From the NCBI GenBank assembly GCA_910578985.1, contig CAJTSF010000006.1, positions 70,108 through 134,107 of the forward strand: a stretch of DNA of 64,000 nt, read 5' to 3'. The stretch is from an uncultured Odoribacter sp. GTDB taxonomy: Bacteria > Bacteroidota > Bacteroidia > Bacteroidales > Marinifilaceae. Of the stretch, positions 32,680 to 44,799 are shown in pieces (position 1 is the first letter of the stretch; each line of letters opens with the position of its first letter). The position numbers and the translations under genes were made by a program. The notes under the pieces are model-generated. The model had not been told where the DNA came from. It did not search any database and worked only from the letters and a program-made list of their open reading frames with translations.

Positions 32680-33375
32680 ATGAGTAAACTGACAAAAAAT
32701 AAGAAGTTAGCTTTAGAAAAGATCGAAAATGGTAAGTCATATACCATTGAGGAAGCTGCTCAGCTGGTGAAGGAGATTACTTTTACCAAGTTTGATGCGT
32801 CAGTTGACATAGACGTTCGTCTGGGTGTGGACCCGCGTAAAGCCAATCAGATGGTGCGCGGCGTTGTCACTTTGCCCCACGGTACCGGTAAAGAAATCAG
32901 AGTGTTGGTGCTTTGTACGCCTGACAAGGTGGAAGAAGCCAAGGCAGCCGGAGCCGACCATGTAGGTTTGGACGAGTATATCGAGAAGTTGAAATCCGGT
33001 TGGACGGATATCGACATTATCATTACTATGCCGGCAATCATGGGTAAGATTGGTGCTTTAGGACGAATCCTAGGTCCGCGCGGATTGATGCCTAACCCGA
33101 AGAGCGGTACGGTGACGATGGAAATCGGAAAGGCCGTTCAGGAGGTAAAGCAGGGAAAAATTGACTTTAAAGTTGACAAGTTTGGTATAGTACACACTTC
33201 TATCGGTAAGGTGAACTTTGACGCAGAGAAGATCAAGGATAACGCCCGTGAGTTCATGGCGACTATCCAGAAGTTGAAGCCTTCTTCGGCAAAGGGTACT
33301 TATGTGAAGAGTGTATTCCTGTCAAGTACAATGAGTCCCGGTATTAAATTAGACCTTAAGTCATTACTTGATTAA
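32680..33375 (+). CDS. rplA: 50S ribosomal protein uL1
   Basis: The 231-residue protein builds the L1 stalk. Signatures are [19 protein letters not shown] near residue 32, then [25 protein letters not shown] in parts near 122, and the C-terminal [17 protein letters not shown]. uL1 often represses its own operon by binding mRNA; no such site was identified here. Confidence 0.97.
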   Translation: MSKLTKNKKLALEKIENGKSYTIEEAAQLVKEITFTKFDASVDIDVRLGVDPRKANQMVRGVVTLPHGTGKEIRVLVLCTPDKVEEAKAAGADHVGLDEYIEKLKSGWTDIDIIITMPAIMGKIGALGRILGPRGLMPNPKSGTVTMEIGKAVQEVKQGKIDFKVDKFGIVHTSIGKVNFDAEKIKDNAREFMATIQKLKPSSAKGTYVKSVFLSSTMSPGIKLDLKSLLD

Positions 33376-33403
33376 TTATTAACCTTTAAAGGACCTTTGT
33401 AGA

Positions 33404-33922
33404 ATGAAAAGGGAAGAAAAACAAGTAATCATAGACAATTTAACCGAGCAGATTAAAGCATACAAGCATCTTTACATCAGCGATATTTCGGGATTGGATG
33501 CTGCTGCTACGCAGGATTTGCGCAAGGCTTGTTTCGACGCCGGCATCAAGTTGGTTCAGGTAAAGAATACCTTGTTGAAAGTGGCTTTGGAAGGTTTGGA
33601 ATCGGACTACCATGAGGTGTACGGTTCTCTGGCCGGCTCCAGCGCAATCATGCTCTCCGAAACGGGAAATGCGCCCGCGAAACTGATTAAAGAGTTCCGC
33701 AAAGAGCATGACAAGCCCGTTTTGAAGGCTGCTTACGTGGAAGAATGTGCCTATGTGGGTGAAAATCAGCTGGACGCTCTTGTCAGCATCAAGTCCAAGG
33801 AGGAGTTGCTGGGAGATATCGTGTTGCTGTTGCAGTCACCGATGCAGAAGCTTATTTCTGCCCTGGAATCAGGGAAGAACACTATCGGAGGAGTGCTTAA
33901 GACTTTGGAAGATAGAGCATAA
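33404..33922 (+). CDS. rplJ: 50S ribosomal protein uL10
   Basis: The 172-residue protein anchors the bL12 stalk on the ribosome. It begins MKREEKQVIIDNLTEQI; LVQVKNTLLKVALEG is the rRNA-binding part, and a C-terminal helix (LLLQSPMQKLISALESG) binds bL12 dimers. rplL follows after 48 bp. Confidence 0.96.
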   Translation: MKREEKQVIIDNLTEQIKAYKHLYISDISGLDAAATQDLRKACFDAGIKLVQVKNTLLKVALEGLESDYHEVYGSLAGSSAIMLSETGNAPAKLIKEFRKEHDKPVLKAAYVEECAYVGENQLDALVSIKSKEELLGDIVLLLQSPMQKLISALESGKNTIGGVLKTLEDRA

Positions 33923-33970
33923 TTATTTTTATTATTTTATTGAGTAAGAACATTTTAAATACTTATCGAA

Positions 33971-34348
33971 ATGGCAGATTTGAAAAAACTTGCAGAAGAA
34001 TTAGTTAACCTGACAGTAAAGGACGTAAAAGAGTTGGCTGACATCCTGAAAGAGGAATATGGCATTGAACCCGCAGCTGCTGCTGTAGCTGTAGCTGCAC
34101 CGGCTGCCGGCGGTGAAGGCGCTGCTGCTGCTGAGCAGAGTGAGTTTGACGTGATCCTGAAATCAGGAGGCGCTTCCAAATTGGCTGTTGTGAAGCTGGT
34201 GAAGGAATTGACCGGTCTGGGTCTGAAGGAAGCCAAAGAATTAGTTGACAAGGCTCCGGCTCCTTTGAAAGAGAAAGTTTCTAAGGAAGAAGCCGCACAA
34301 TTGAAGGCTCAATTGGAAGAGGCAGGAGCTGAAGTTGAACTTAAATAA
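33971..34348 (+). CDS. rplL: 50S ribosomal protein bL12
   Basis: The 125-residue acidic stalk protein has an N-terminal dimerisation helix ([24 protein letters not shown]), an Ala/Gly hinge (~35-53) and a C-terminal factor-binding domain with [24 protein letters not shown]. It recruits translational GTPases. A hairpin between it and rpoB could set the stalk-to-polymerase ratio. Confidence 0.97.
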   Translation: MADLKKLAEELVNLTVKDVKELADILKEEYGIEPAAAAVAVAAPAAGGEGAAAAEQSEFDVILKSGGASKLAVVKLVKELTGLGLKEAKELVDKAPAPLKEKVSKEEAAQLKAQLEEAGAEVELK

Positions 34349-34371
34349 GTCATAAAACCCTTGGGGTTTAA

Positions 34372-34403
34372 GGTTTAGAGTCGAAATGACTCTAAACCGT
34401 TTT
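34372..34403 (+). terminator. Attenuator-like hairpin between rplL and rpoB
   Basis: GGTTTAGAGTC (34372-34382) pairs perfectly with GACTCTAAACC (34388-34398), with a 5-nt loop and then GTTTTG. It lies 42 bp before rpoB, where partial termination would lower rpoBC relative to rplJL. Confidence 0.75.
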
Positions 34404-34439
34404 GTCGTTATTATTGTTTAGGTTCAAAAAAAATAATAG

Positions 34440-37400
34440 ATGTCTTCAAATCATTCAAATAAAAGAATAAGTTTTGCCTCCACGAAGAATCAGTTGGAAT
34501 ATCCTGATTTTCTTGAAGTGCAATTAAAGTCTTTCAAGGACTTTTTCCAATTGGGCACGACCCCTGAAAACAGAAAGAACGAAGGCTTGTACAATGTTTT
34601 TAGGGAGAATTTCCCCATTACCGACACCCGGAACAATTTCGTTCTGGAATTTTTGGACTATTTCATCGATCCGCCCCGCTATACCATTGACGAATGTCTG
34701 GAGCAAGGACTGACATACGGTGCGCCGCTGAAAGCGAAGTTAAAGTTATATTGCACCGACCCCGAGCATGAAGATTTCGACACGGTCATTGAAGACGTGT
34801 ATTTGGGCAATGTCCCTTATATGACCCCCAAGGGGACCTTTGTCATCAACGGTGCCGAGCGTGTGATTGTATCCCAGTTGCACCGTTCTCCGGGTGTGTT
34901 TTTCGGTCAGAGCATCCATGCCAATGGTACGAAACTTTATTCTGCCAGAATCATTCCGTTCAAAGGTTCATGGATTGAGTTTGCTACGGACATCAATAAC
35001 GTGATGTACGCATACATCGACCGGAAGAAGAAATTGCCGGTGACTACCTTGTTGCGTGCCATCGGTTTTGAAACGGATAAAGACATTTTGCAGATTTTCG
35101 ATCTGGCGGATGAAATCAATGTGTCCAAGACGGGATTGAAAAAAGTCGTTGGCCGAAGATTGGCTGCTCGTGTTTTGAAGACTTGGGTGGAGGATTTCGT
35201 GGATGAAGATACCGGGGAAGTGGTATCCATCGAGCGTAACGAAATCATTGTGGACCGTGAAACCGTGCTGGAAAACGAACATATCGATGCCATTGTCGAT
35301 TCCGGTACGAAGACGATTTTGTTGCACAAAGAGAAACAGAATCTGGCAGATTATGCCATCATCTATAATACGCTGCAAAAAGACCCGTGTAATTCGGAGA
35401 AGGAAGCAGTGATGCATATTTACAGGCAGTTGCGCAGTTCGGAGCCGCCTGACGAAGCTACAGCCCGCGATGTCATCGACAAATTGTTCTTTTCGGACAA
35501 GCGGTATGACTTGGGCGATGTGGGTCGTTACAAACTGAACAAGAAGTTGGGACTGACCACCGATCCGTCCATCCGTGTGCTGACGAAAGAGGATATGATT
35601 GAGATTATCAAGTATCTGATTAAGTTGTTGAATGCGCGTACGGATGTCGATGATATCGACCACTTGAGCAACCGCCGTGTGAGAACGGTAGGCGAACAAT
35701 TGTACAACCAGTTCGGCGTGGGCTTGGCGCGTATGGCACGGACCATTCGTGAAAGGATGAACGTGCGCGACAATGAAGTGTTTACCCCGGTGGATTTGAT
35801 CAATTCGAAGATTCTTTCTTCGGTCATCAATTCATTCTTCGGTACCAACGCGTTGTCCCAGTTTATGGATCAGACGAACCCGCTGGCGGAGATTACCCAC
35901 AAACGCCGTATGTCGGCATTGGGACCGGGCGGTCTGTCAAGAGACCGGGCAGGTTTCGAGGTGCGAGACGTACATTACACGCACTACGGACGTTTGTGCC
36001 CGATTGAAACGCCGGAAGGTCCGAATATCGGTTTGATTTCTTCACTTTGCGTGTATGCCAAGATAAACGATTTGGGATTCATTGAAACGCCTTACCGCAA
36101 GGTAAAAGAAGGCGTGGTGGATTTGTCCAAGGAAGGGGTGACCTATCTGTCGGCGGAAGAAGAAGAGGGACTGGTCATTGCACAGGCGAATGCTGAAATC
36201 GACGCTGAAGGCCATTTCTTGAACAAGCGGGCAAAAGCACGTATGGATGGTGACTTCCCGGTAGAAGAAGTGGAAAAACTGGATTTGATGGACGTCGCTC
36301 CCAACCAGATTGCCTCCATCGCGGCTTCCTTGATTCCGTTCCTGGAACACGATGACGCCAACCGTGCGTTGATGGGTTCTAACATGATGCGCCAGGCAGT
36401 ACCTATCATCAAACCGCAGGCTCCGATTGTCGGTACCGGTCTGGAGGGTAACTTGATTAAGGATTCCCGTACCCAAATCGTGGCAGAAGGTCCCGGCGTT
36501 GTGGACTATGTGGACGGACGCCGCATCATCGTGAAATACGACCAGACGGAGGAGGAACGCTTCGTCAGCTTCGACGGAGATACGAAAGAATATATCCTCC
36601 CCAAATATAAACGTACGAACCAGAGTACGACAATGACTCTCCGCCCTATTGTCCGCAAGGGACAGCGCGTAGAGGAAGGGGAAATTCTGACGGAAGGCTA
36701 CTCTTCCGAAGGGGGAGAGCTGGCATTGGGACGTAACCTGAAAGTGGCATATATGCCTTGGAAGGGATACAACTACGAGGATGCTATCGTGATTTCCGAA
36801 AACATTGTGCGCAATGATGTATTCACTTCCGTGCACGTGGATGAGTATTCGTTGGAGGTACGCGAGACCAAACGGGGATTGGAGGAATTGACCGCCGATA
36901 TCCCGAATATCAGCGAAGAGGCAACCAAAGATTTGGACGAAAACGGTATTATCCGCATCGGTGCCCGCATTAAGCCGGGTGACATCATGATTGGTAAAAT
37001 CACGCCGAAAGGGGAAACCGACCCGAGTCCGGAAGAGAAGTTGCTCCGCGCCATTTTCGGCGACAAGGCAGGCGATGTGAAAGATGCCTCTCTGAAGGCT
37101 TCACCGTCGTTAAGCGGTGTCATTATCGACAAAAAACTGTTCCAGCGCATGATCGGCGACCGGAAGACAAAGTCTGCCGGCAAAACCGTATTGGCAGAGA
37201 TTGACGAACAGTTCGAACGCCAAGTCAATGAATTGACGAACCTGCTGGTGGAGAAGTTGTTCGAACTGACCAACGGCAAGACTTCGCAGGGAGTGAAAAA
37301 CTACCTGAACGAAGATGTCATCGCCAAGGGTGTCAAATTTACGCTGAAAACATTGCAGAATCTGAATTATCTGGAAATCAACCCCAACAAGTGGACCACG

Positions 37401-38252
37401 GATAAGCAGAAAAACGATATGATTCGGGATTTGCTCCATAACTTTGTTATCAAATACAAAGAAATCGAGGGGCAGATGAAGCGTAAAAAATACAATGCCA
37501 CTGTTGGGGACGAACTGCCGTCCGGCATCATCAAGATGGCGAAGGTGTATGTTGCCAAAAAGCGCAAGTTGCAGATTGGAGACAAGATGGCAGGACGCCA
37601 CGGAAACAAGGGTATCGTGTCACGCGTGGTCAGGGTGGAAGACATGCCGTTCCTTGCTGACGGAACGCCGGTGGACATCTGCTTGAACCCATTGGGTGTG
37701 CCTTCCCGTATGAACTTGGGACAGATTTTCGAAGCTGTATTGGGTTGGGCAGGCAAGGAATTGGGTATGAAATTCGCTACGCCCATTTTCGACGGTGCCA
37801 GCCTGGACGATATCAACGAATACACGGATAAAGCCGGGGTGCCGCGTTACGGTACGACTTACCTTTATGACGGCGGTACGGGGGAACGCTTCGACCAGCC
37901 TGCGACGGTAGGTGTCACTTACTTCTTGAAATTGGGGCACATGGTGGATGACAAGATGCACGCCCGTTCTATCGGTCCGTACTCTTTGATTACCCAGCAA
38001 CCGTTAGGAGGTAAGGCGCAATTCGGTGGACAGCGTTTCGGAGAGATGGAGGTTTGGGCATTGGAAGCATTTGGTGCCGCCCATATCCTGCAGGAAATCC
38101 TGACCGTAAAATCCGACGATGTGATGGGACGTACCAAGACCTACGAACACATCGTGAAAGGAGAGCCCATGCCTACACCGGGTCTGCCGGAATCATTCAA
38201 CGTATTGTTGCATGAATTGCGGGGATTGGGATTGAGCGTAAACCTGGTATAA
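34440..38252 (+). CDS. rpoB: DNA-directed RNA polymerase beta subunit
   Basis: The 1270-residue catalytic subunit contains the rifampicin-region sequence [18 protein letters not shown] and [20 protein letters not shown], with the key residues as in sensitive bacteria. [12 protein letters not shown] and the C-terminal [22 protein letters not shown] are standard. It ends [11 protein letters not shown]. rpoC follows after 19 bp, so the two are one transcript. Confidence 0.99.
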   Translation: MSSNHSNKRISFASTKNQLEYPDFLEVQLKSFKDFFQLGTTPENRKNEGLYNVFRENFPITDTRNNFVLEFLDYFIDPPRYTIDECLEQGLTYGAPLKAKLKLYCTDPEHEDFDTVIEDVYLGNVPYMTPKGTFVINGAERVIVSQLHRSPGVFFGQSIHANGTKLYSARIIPFKGSWIEFATDINNVMYAYIDRKKKLPVTTLLRAIGFETDKDILQIFDLADEINVSKTGLKKVVGRRLAARVLKTWVEDFVDEDTGEVVSIERNEIIVDRETVLENEHIDAIVDSGTKTILLHKEKQNLADYAIIYNTLQKDPCNSEKEAVMHIYRQLRSSEPPDEATARDVIDKLFFSDKRYDLGDVGRYKLNKKLGLTTDPSIRVLTKEDMIEIIKYLIKLLNARTDVDDIDHLSNRRVRTVGEQLYNQFGVGLARMARTIRERMNVRDNEVFTPVDLINSKILSSVINSFFGTNALSQFMDQTNPLAEITHKRRMSALGPGGLSRDRAGFEVRDVHYTHYGRLCPIETPEGPNIGLISSLCVYAKINDLGFIETPYRKVKEGVVDLSKEGVTYLSAEEEEGLVIAQANAEIDAEGHFLNKRAKARMDGDFPVEEVEKLDLMDVAPNQIASIAASLIPFLEHDDANRALMGSNMMRQAVPIIKPQAPIVGTGLEGNLIKDSRTQIVAEGPGVVDYVDGRRIIVKYDQTEEERFVSFDGDTKEYILPKYKRTNQSTTMTLRPIVRKGQRVEEGEILTEGYSSEGGELALGRNLKVAYMPWKGYNYEDAIVISENIVRNDVFTSVHVDEYSLEVRETKRGLEELTADIPNISEEATKDLDENGIIRIGARIKPGDIMIGKITPKGETDPSPEEKLLRAIFGDKAGDVKDASLKASPSLSGVIIDKKLFQRMIGDRKTKSAGKTVLAEIDEQFERQVNELTNLLVEKLFELTNGKTSQGVKNYLNEDVIAKGVKFTLKTLQNLNYLEINPNKWTTDKQKNDMIRDLLHNFVIKYKEIEGQMKRKKYNATVGDELPSGIIKMAKVYVAKKRKLQIGDKMAGRHGNKGIVSRVVRVEDMPFLADGTPVDICLNPLGVPSRMNLGQIFEAVLGWAGKELGMKFATPIFDGASLDDINEYTDKAGVPRYGTTYLYDGGTGERFDQPATVGVTYFLKLGHMVDDKMHARSIGPYSLITQQPLGGKAQFGGQRFGEMEVWALEAFGAAHILQEILTVKSDDVMGRTKTYEHIVKGEPMPTPGLPESFNVLLHELRGLGLSVNLV

Positions 38253-38271
38253 TGGATAATAAATAAAGACT

Positions 38272-41200
38272 ATGGCTTTTAGAAAAGACAATAATACCAA
38301 TAAGCCCAAAAGCTTTACAAAAATAACTATCGGTTTGGCATCACCGGAAGAGATTCTGGAGCAGTCCAGCGGACAGGTGCTGAAACCGGAAACCATCAAC
38401 TACCGCACTTATAAGCCGGAAAGGGACGGTCTGTTTTGCGAACGGATTTTCGGACCGGTAAAGGATTACGAATGCCATTGCGGTAAATACAAAAGAATCC
38501 GTTACAAGGGGATTGTTTGCGACCGTTGCGGTGTAGAGGTTACCGAAAAGAAAGTCCGCCGCGAACGCATGGGACACATCCAATTGGTTGTGCCGGTGGC
38601 ACACATTTGGTATTTCAAGTCCCTGCCGAACAAAATCGGCTATTTGTTGGGATTGCCCTCCAAGAAATTGGACGCTGTGATTTACTATGAGCGATACATC
38701 GTCGTTCAGCCGGGTGTCATGGCAGACAAAGGTATTGCCCAGATGGACATGCTGACAGAGGAAGAGTATCTGGATATTCTGGATGCTCTCCCTGCCGACA
38801 ACCAACATCTCGAAAATGAAGATCCGAACAAGTTCATCGCTTTGATGGGTGCGGATGCCATTCAAATGTTGTTGGAGCGGTTGGATTTGGACAGCCTGTC
38901 CTACGACTTGCGCAATAAAGCGAACACGGAGACTTCCCAGCAACGCAAAAACGAAGCGTTAAAGCGTTTGCAGGTGGTGGAGGCTTTCCGTGAAAGCAAG
39001 GAAATCAACAAGCCTGAATGGATGATTGTGAAAGTACTGGCGGTCATCCCGCCGGAATTGCGTCCGTTGGTACCGTTGGACGGAGGACGTTTCGCCACTT
39101 CCGACCTGAACGACTTATACCGTCGGGTAATCATTCGCAACAACCGTTTGAAGCGTTTGATTGAAATCAAGGCTCCGGATGTAATTCTCCGAAACGAAAA
39201 ACGTATGTTGCAGGAATCCGTGGATTCCCTATTCGACAACTCCCGCAAATCCAATGCAGTCAAGATAGAGAACAACCGTCCGTTGAAGTCTCTGTCAGAC
39301 AGTTTGAAAGGAAAGCAGGGACGTTTCCGTCAGAATTTGTTGGGTAAGCGTGTGGACTACTCCGCACGTTCGGTTATCGTGGTCGGCCCGGACTTGAAAA
39401 TGCACGAATGCGGTCTTCCGAAAGATATGGCGGCAGAACTTTATATGCCTTTCATCATCCGGAAATTGATTGAACGCGGCATTGTGAAAACGGTAAAGAG
39501 TGCCAAAAAGATTGTTGACCGCCGTGATCCGGTTGTTTGGGACATTCTGGAAAACGTGCTGAAAGGGCATCCGGTATTGTTGAACCGCGCCCCGACCCTT
39601 CACCGTTTGGGTATCCAGGCATTCCAGCCCAAATTGATTGAGGGAAAGGCCATCCGCCTGCACCCGCTGGCATGTACCGGGTTCAACGCCGACTTCGACG
39701 GTGACCAGATGGCAGTCCACTTGCCGTTGGGCAACGAAGCCGTACTGGAGGCACAGATATTGATGCTTTGTGCCCACAATATCCTAAACCCTGCTAATGG
39801 TGCTCCGATCACGGTGCCTTCTCAGGATATGGTATTGGGATTATATTACATCACCAAACCGCGTAAAGGCGCCAAAGGAGAAGGATTGAAATTCTACTCT
39901 CCCGAAGAAGTCATCATCGCATTGAATGAGAAAGCTGTAGATTTGCATGCCCAGATACAGGTAAAAATCAAAGATATCGATCATGAAGGCAAGGAATATG
40001 TCCACATGATTGAAACGACCGTGGGGCGCATCATCCTGAACCAATATACACCGAAAACTTTCCCGTATATCAATACGTTGATCACCAAAAAGTCTTTGCG
40101 TGATATTATCAGCGATGTATTCAAACGTTGCGGTGTGGATGTTACGGCTAAATTCCTGGATGACATCAAAGACCTGGGATACCGTATGGCATTCGAAGGC
40201 GGTCTGTCTTTCAACCTGGCGGACGTTATCGTGCCGGCAGAAAAAGATGCTTTGTTACAGGAAGGATACGACCAGGTAGAAGAGGTGATGGCAAACTACA
40301 ATATGGGATTCATCACCAACAACGAACGTTACAACCAAATCATCGATATCTGGACGCATGTCAATGCGAAACTGACCAACACGCTGATGAAGCAGTTGGC
40401 GGAAGACGACCAGGGCTTCAACTCCATCTACATGATGCTTGATTCCGGAGCCCGTGGTTCCCGCGAACAGATCCGCCAGTTGGGCGGTATGCGTGGATTG
40501 ATGGCAAAACCCCAGAAATCCGGAGCGACAGGCGGTCAGATTATCGAGAACCCGATTTTGGCAAACTTCAAAGAGGGCTTGTCCGTATTGGAGTACTTCA
40601 TCTCCACCCACGGTGCCCGTAAAGGTTTGGCGGATACGGCTTTGAAGACGGCAGATGCCGGTTATCTGACCCGTCGTCTGGTAGACGTTGCCAATGACAT
40701 CACCATTACGGAAGAAGACTGCGGCACGTTGAGAGGAGTTACCATTTCCGCCATCAAAAACAACGAAGAAATCGTCGCTTCCTTGTATGAAAGGATCTTG
40801 GGACGCGTATCCGTTCACGATGTATACCATCCGCATACCAATGAATTATTGGTAAAAGCCGGAGAGGAAATCACGGAGGATATTGCTGACGCCATAGAGA
40901 AATCACCGATTGAACGTGTGGAGGTCCGCTCCGTATTGACTTGCGAAGCGAAGAAAGGAGTTTGTGCGAAATGTTACGGCCGCAATCTGGCGACGGGCAA
41001 AATCGTACAGATGGGAGAAGCTGTCGGAACCATTGCCGCACAATCCATCGGTGAGCCGGGAACACAGCTGACTTTGCGTACTTTCCACGTGGGTGGTACC
41101 GCAGGTAACATCTCTACGGAAAACTCACTCAAGTCCAAATACGACGGCTACATCGAGTTCGAGGAATTGCGCTCGGTGGCACATACCTTGGAGAACGGAC

Positions 41201-42531
41201 AGAAATGCGATGTGGTTGTCGGTCGTCTGACTGAAATGCGCATTGTGGACAAAAACACGAACATCGTGTTGATTACCCACAACATTCCGTACGGTGCGAA
41301 ATTGTTCGTGAAAGACGGTCAGGAAGTTTCCAAAAACGACCTGCTCTGCGAATGGGACCCGTTCAATGCAGTAATCATTACCGAATTCAGTGGACGTATC
41401 GGCTCCGAAAATTTAGTGGAAGGAGAAACCTACAAAGAAGAATCCGATGAAACCACAGGTTTCCGCGAAAAAGTCATCACCGAATTCCGTGACAGGACCA
41501 AAGCGCCCGCATTGACTATCGTGAATGCCAAGGGAGAAGTGGTTAAAAGCTACAACTTGCCCGTAGGCGCCCACATCGTAGTCAAGGAAGGGGATGAAAT
41601 CACTGCCGGTAGCACGATTGTAAAAATTCCGAGAGCTGTCGGTAAAGCCGGGGATATCACCGGAGGTCTGCCGCGTGTAACCGAGTTGTTCGAAGCGCGT
41701 AACCCATCCAACCCTGCCGTAGTGTCGGAAATCGACGGAGAAATCACCTATGGAAAAATCAAGCGCGGAAATCGTGAGATTGCCGTGACTTCCAAAGCCG
41801 GTGAAGTCAAGAAATACTTGGTATCTTTGACCAAACAGATTCTGGTACAGGAAAACGACTATGTGCGTGCCGGAACGCCCCTTTCGGACGGAGCCATTAC
41901 GCCTACCGATATCCTGAATATCCAGGGACCGATTGCCGTACAGGAATACATCGTGAACGAAGTGCAGGATGTGTACCGCATGCAAGGTGTGAAAATCAAT
42001 GACAAGCATTTTGAAATCATTGTACACCAGATGATGCGCAAGGTTTTGATTCAAGACTCCGGAGATACCCGTTTCTTGGAAAATCAAATCGTTGATAAAA
42101 CCGAATTCATGGAGGAGAACGACGAGATTTTCGGCAAGAAAGTAGTTATGGATCCGGGGGATTCCGACCGGGTGAAAGCCGGACAGATCATTGCTGCCCG
42201 CACGCTGCGTGATATCAACTCCCAGTTGAAACGTCGCGATCAAAAAACGGTAGAAGCGCGTGACGCCATTCCTGCCACTTCTGCACAGGTGTTGCAGGGA
42301 ATCACTCGTGCCGCATTGCAGACATCCAGCTTCATTTCCGCAGCTTCATTCCAGGAAACGACCAAAGTGCTGAACGAAGCAGCCATCTACGGTAAAGTCG
42401 ATTCCTTGGAAGGCTTGAAAGAAAACGTCATCTGCGGTCACTTGATTCCGGTCGGTACCGGTATGAAAGAGTTGCGCGGACTCGTTGTCGGCTCCAAAGA
42501 AGAGATGGAAAAAATGCAGAAAAGCAAATAA
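38272..42531 (+). CDS. rpoC: DNA-directed RNA polymerase beta' subunit
   Basis: The 1419-residue catalytic subunit has the N-terminal zinc site [20 protein letters not shown] (~65-85), the Mg-binding motif [12 protein letters not shown] (D474, D476, D478), the second zinc site around [14 protein letters not shown] and the trigger-loop region ([17 protein letters not shown]). Length is normal for Bacteroidota. A strong terminator follows. Confidence 0.99.
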   Translation: MAFRKDNNTNKPKSFTKITIGLASPEEILEQSSGQVLKPETINYRTYKPERDGLFCERIFGPVKDYECHCGKYKRIRYKGIVCDRCGVEVTEKKVRRERMGHIQLVVPVAHIWYFKSLPNKIGYLLGLPSKKLDAVIYYERYIVVQPGVMADKGIAQMDMLTEEEYLDILDALPADNQHLENEDPNKFIALMGADAIQMLLERLDLDSLSYDLRNKANTETSQQRKNEALKRLQVVEAFRESKEINKPEWMIVKVLAVIPPELRPLVPLDGGRFATSDLNDLYRRVIIRNNRLKRLIEIKAPDVILRNEKRMLQESVDSLFDNSRKSNAVKIENNRPLKSLSDSLKGKQGRFRQNLLGKRVDYSARSVIVVGPDLKMHECGLPKDMAAELYMPFIIRKLIERGIVKTVKSAKKIVDRRDPVVWDILENVLKGHPVLLNRAPTLHRLGIQAFQPKLIEGKAIRLHPLACTGFNADFDGDQMAVHLPLGNEAVLEAQILMLCAHNILNPANGAPITVPSQDMVLGLYYITKPRKGAKGEGLKFYSPEEVIIALNEKAVDLHAQIQVKIKDIDHEGKEYVHMIETTVGRIILNQYTPKTFPYINTLITKKSLRDIISDVFKRCGVDVTAKFLDDIKDLGYRMAFEGGLSFNLADVIVPAEKDALLQEGYDQVEEVMANYNMGFITNNERYNQIIDIWTHVNAKLTNTLMKQLAEDDQGFNSIYMMLDSGARGSREQIRQLGGMRGLMAKPQKSGATGGQIIENPILANFKEGLSVLEYFISTHGARKGLADTALKTADAGYLTRRLVDVANDITITEEDCGTLRGVTISAIKNNEEIVASLYERILGRVSVHDVYHPHTNELLVKAGEEITEDIADAIEKSPIERVEVRSVLTCEAKKGVCAKCYGRNLATGKIVQMGEAVGTIAAQSIGEPGTQLTLRTFHVGGTAGNISTENSLKSKYDGYIEFEELRSVAHTLENGQKCDVVVGRLTEMRIVDKNTNIVLITHNIPYGAKLFVKDGQEVSKNDLLCEWDPFNAVIITEFSGRIGSENLVEGETYKEESDETTGFREKVITEFRDRTKAPALTIVNAKGEVVKSYNLPVGAHIVVKEGDEITAGSTIVKIPRAVGKAGDITGGLPRVTELFEARNPSNPAVVSEIDGEITYGKIKRGNREIAVTSKAGEVKKYLVSLTKQILVQENDYVRAGTPLSDGAITPTDILNIQGPIAVQEYIVNEVQDVYRMQGVKINDKHFEIIVHQMMRKVLIQDSGDTRFLENQIVDKTEFMEENDEIFGKKVVMDPGDSDRVKAGQIIAARTLRDINSQLKRRDQKTVEARDAIPATSAQVLQGITRAALQTSSFISAASFQETTKVLNEAAIYGKVDSLEGLKENVICGHLIPVGTGMKELRGLVVGSKEEMEKMQKSK

Positions 42532-42550
42532 AACATCCGTTTAACAACAA

Positions 42551-42580
42551 AAAAGAGGTTCGATTCCGAACCTCTTTTTT
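42551..42580 (+). terminator. Terminator of the rpoBC transcript
   Basis: AAAAGAGGTTCG (42551-42562) pairs with CGAACCTCTTTT (42567-42578) around ATTC and runs into T residues. Confidence 0.95.
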
Positions 42581-42624
42581 ATGCCTTAACTTGAATATAA
42601 ATGCTGAATCTTTAATCGAAGCGG

Positions 42625-43437
42625 CTACGCTTCCTCCAGCATGCGGTCGAAAAACGTGGAATAATGGTCCACATACTCCTCCGGCGTCGAATACTCCGCC
42701 ACCGGCTTTTTCGTTTTGGCTGCATGTTCTCTCAACTCCGAATCCACATCGCGGCTATGCAAAATAATACCGTCCGAATAATCGAATGCCAACTTATTCA
42801 CATTCGTATGCGTCGGCTCTTTCAACACTGCCACATCCTTTGCCTTGATATTCTCGCTAACCACTTTCCGCATGAAACTTTTGTCCAAACAGCCGTCAAA
42901 CCTATCGTTATAAGCAGAAAATACCACTTTGGTACGAGCAAACATCGGATCCTCCCGATACTCCTTTTTCAAATAAAGAGGCACCAAGGCAGTAATCCAT
43001 CCCTGGCAATAAATCAAATCCGGCGACCACCGTAACTTTTTCACCGTCTCAAATACCCCGCGGGCGAAAAAAATGGCACGCTCGTCATTATCGGGAAAAG
43101 AACTCCCGCTTTCATCCGACACCACATACTTCCGCTGGAAATAATCTTCATTATCTATGAAATAAACCTGCATACGGGCTGCCTGAATCGAAGCCACTTT
43201 AATAATCAGCGGATGATCCGTATCGTTGATAATCAGATTCATCCCCGACAATCGAATCACCTCGTGCAACTGATTGCGCCGTTCATTAATGCAGCCGTAC
43301 CTGGGCATGAAAGTCCTGATTTCCTTTCCTCTGTCTTGAATTCCCTGCGGCAAATAGCGTCCCACACGCGCCATTTCCGAATCGGGTAAATAAGGAATAA
43401 TCTCTTGAGAGATAAAAAGAATTTTTTTATTTGCCAT
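42625..43437 (-). CDS. Half-length starch/glycogen synthase homologue (GT5 N-terminal domain only)
   Basis: About 270 residues from ATG 43437 (MANKKILFISQEI). It resembles the N-terminal Rossmann domain of ADP-glucose glycogen synthase (KILFISQEIIPYLPDSE, VRTFMPRYG-like EIRTFMPRYGCINERRN, NDERAIFFARGVFETVKKL, PDLIYCQGWITALVPLYLK). The KxGGL substrate motif of true GlgA (after the first strand) is replaced by SEMARVG, and the whole C-terminal GT domain is absent; the protein ends after ~270 residues. Such half-proteins are common in Bacteroidales and are annotated glycogen/starch synthase, but catalysis is doubtful. The promoter at 43461 lies inside the longer in-frame extension, so the shorter start is right. 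Confidence 0.8.
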   Translation of the reverse strand: MANKKILFISQEIIPYLPDSEMARVGRYLPQGIQDRGKEIRTFMPRYGCINERRNQLHEVIRLSGMNLIINDTDHPLIIKVASIQAARMQVYFIDNEDYFQRKYVVSDESGSSFPDNDERAIFFARGVFETVKKLRWSPDLIYCQGWITALVPLYLKKEYREDPMFARTKVVFSAYNDRFDGCLDKSFMRKVVSENIKAKDVAVLKEPTHTNVNKLAFDYSDGIILHSRDVDSELREHAAKTKKPVAEYSTPEEYVDHYSTFFDRMLEEA

Positions 43438-43460
43438 ACTACTTTGCCCAAAAGACCTTA

Positions 43461-43468
43461 CAAAGGTA
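43461..43468 (-). promoter_or_regulatory. -7 element upstream of the GT5-like gene
   Basis: TACCTTTG on the minus strand, 23 bp before the ATG at 43437. A CAAA (minus TTTG) at 43481-43484 is too close to be a standard -33. Confidence 0.55.
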
Positions 43469-43602
43469 GGCATTTTTGTTCAAAATTAAAAACATCCCGA
43501 CAATTTATATTCTTGTCGCTCTTAAGCGAGGGTAAAATCCATCGTATACCCGAACTTTTATCCGCACAATACGTATGACAAAAATACAACTGAAAAAACG
43601 CT

Positions 43603-44370
43603 ATGAAAACACCCAAACGCACCATCGAACCCGGTACTCCCCAACCGAACGAAAAATACAAAATCGACATCATGCCCCGAGGTCCTTATCTTGTATATGG
43701 AAACCCGCCGTTGCAACAAAAAATCCTCACCCCGAACAAGGAACAGATTCCTTGGACATATACTGACGGGAAAACCTACCCCACTAACCATGAACCGACA
43801 GCCCTCTGTCGTTGCGGACACTCCCAAAACCACCCTTATTGCGACGGCTCCCATGCCCATGCCGAATGGGATTCCACCCTGACGGCGGATAATACGCCTC
43901 TGCTGGAAAATGCGGAGTCATACGACGGTCCCACCGTCCGATTGGAAGACAACTTAAAATATTGTGTACACGCCCGGATTTGCATGGCAAAAAAATCCGT
44001 TTGGAAACTCACCTTCCGCTCCAATGACCCAAAAGCACGGGATGCTGCCATCCACGAAAGCACCCTCTGCCCCTCCGGAAGATTAAAATTATGGGACAAA
44101 CAAAAAGAAGCCTTCATCGAACCTCTTTTCCGACCGGCATTGGGACTGATTGAAGATCCCCAAGAAAAATGCAGCGGTCCCCTATGGGTGCAGGGCGGCA
44201 TTCCGATTAACGGTCCCGAAGGTATCCTGTATGAACAACGCAATCGGGTCACCCTCTGCCGTTGCGGTTCCTCGCTCAACAAACCCTTTTGCGACGGCAG
44301 TCATCTCAAAACCGGCTTTAACGACCGGCTTCCCTTGAAAAAAATGGGAGTAGAGGAATCCCGGTCATAG
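43603..44370 (+). CDS. Protein with two CDGSH iron-sulfur fingers and a central Fer4_19-type domain
   Basis: The 255-residue protein has two CDGSH-type 2Fe-2S sites, LCRCGHSQNHPYCDGSH (~68-84) and LCRCGSSLNKPFCDGSH (~222-238), each with the C-x-C...C...H ligands. Between them is a divergent (4Fe-4S)-like domain with GPTVRLEDNLKYCVHARICM and STLCPSGRLKLWD. This finger-domain-finger order is seen in bacterial CDGSH proteins. The role is probably redox or cluster transfer in the cytosol. It stands alone; the next gene has its own -7 element. Confidence 0.88.
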   Translation: MKTPKRTIEPGTPQPNEKYKIDIMPRGPYLVYGNPPLQQKILTPNKEQIPWTYTDGKTYPTNHEPTALCRCGHSQNHPYCDGSHAHAEWDSTLTADNTPLLENAESYDGPTVRLEDNLKYCVHARICMAKKSVWKLTFRSNDPKARDAAIHESTLCPSGRLKLWDKQKEAFIEPLFRPALGLIEDPQEKCSGPLWVQGGIPINGPEGILYEQRNRVTLCRCGSSLNKPFCDGSHLKTGFNDRLPLKKMGVEESRS

Positions 44371-44382
44371 CAAATTTTTGCG

Positions 44383-44390
44383 TACCTTTG
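44383..44390 (+). promoter_or_regulatory. -7 element upstream of the YraN gene
   Basis: TACCTTTG starting 50 bp before the ATG at 44433. It supports that start over the in-frame codon at 44388, which lies inside the element. Confidence 0.5.
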
Positions 44391-44432
44391 AAACATCATC
44401 GGAAACCCTTTTCCGAAAGAAGCGATAAAGAC

Positions 44433-44780
44433 ATGGCAGCACACAATGAACTGGGCAAACAGGGAGAAGAACGGGCGGCGGCTTATCTGGCAAGCCGGGG
44501 CTACGAGATACTCGAACGCAACTGGCGTTGCGGGCACCTCGAGCTAGACCTTATCTGCCGACGAGAAGACTTCCTTGTCATGGTCGAAGTCAAAACACGC
44601 CGGACCAAGGAAGAATATCCCGATGAACTTTTAAACCGGAAAAAGCGTAAAAACCTCCTGACCGCTGCCAACGCCTATGCAAAAGGTAAAGGGATACAGA
44701 CCGAAATCCGTTTCGATTTAATCCTCATCACCGGCGAAGAGATTGAACACATCCAAGAAGCAATAACCATATTCGATTAA
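44433..44780 (+). CDS. YraN family (UPF0102) nuclease-like protein
   Basis: The 115-residue protein begins MAAHNELGKQGEERAAAYL and carries the family's PD-(D/E)xK-like core: HLELDLICR then FLVMVEVKTRR, and a later helix. UPF0102 proteins resemble Holliday-junction resolvases; the cellular role is not settled. The next gene (OsmC-like) follows after 19 bp and is likely cotranscribed. Confidence 0.92.
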   Translation: MAAHNELGKQGEERAAAYLASRGYEILERNWRCGHLELDLICRREDFLVMVEVKTRRTKEEYPDELLNRKKRKNLLTAANAYAKGKGIQTEIRFDLILITGEEIEHIQEAITIFD

Positions 44781-44799
44781 CCCATAAAAAGAAAAAACT

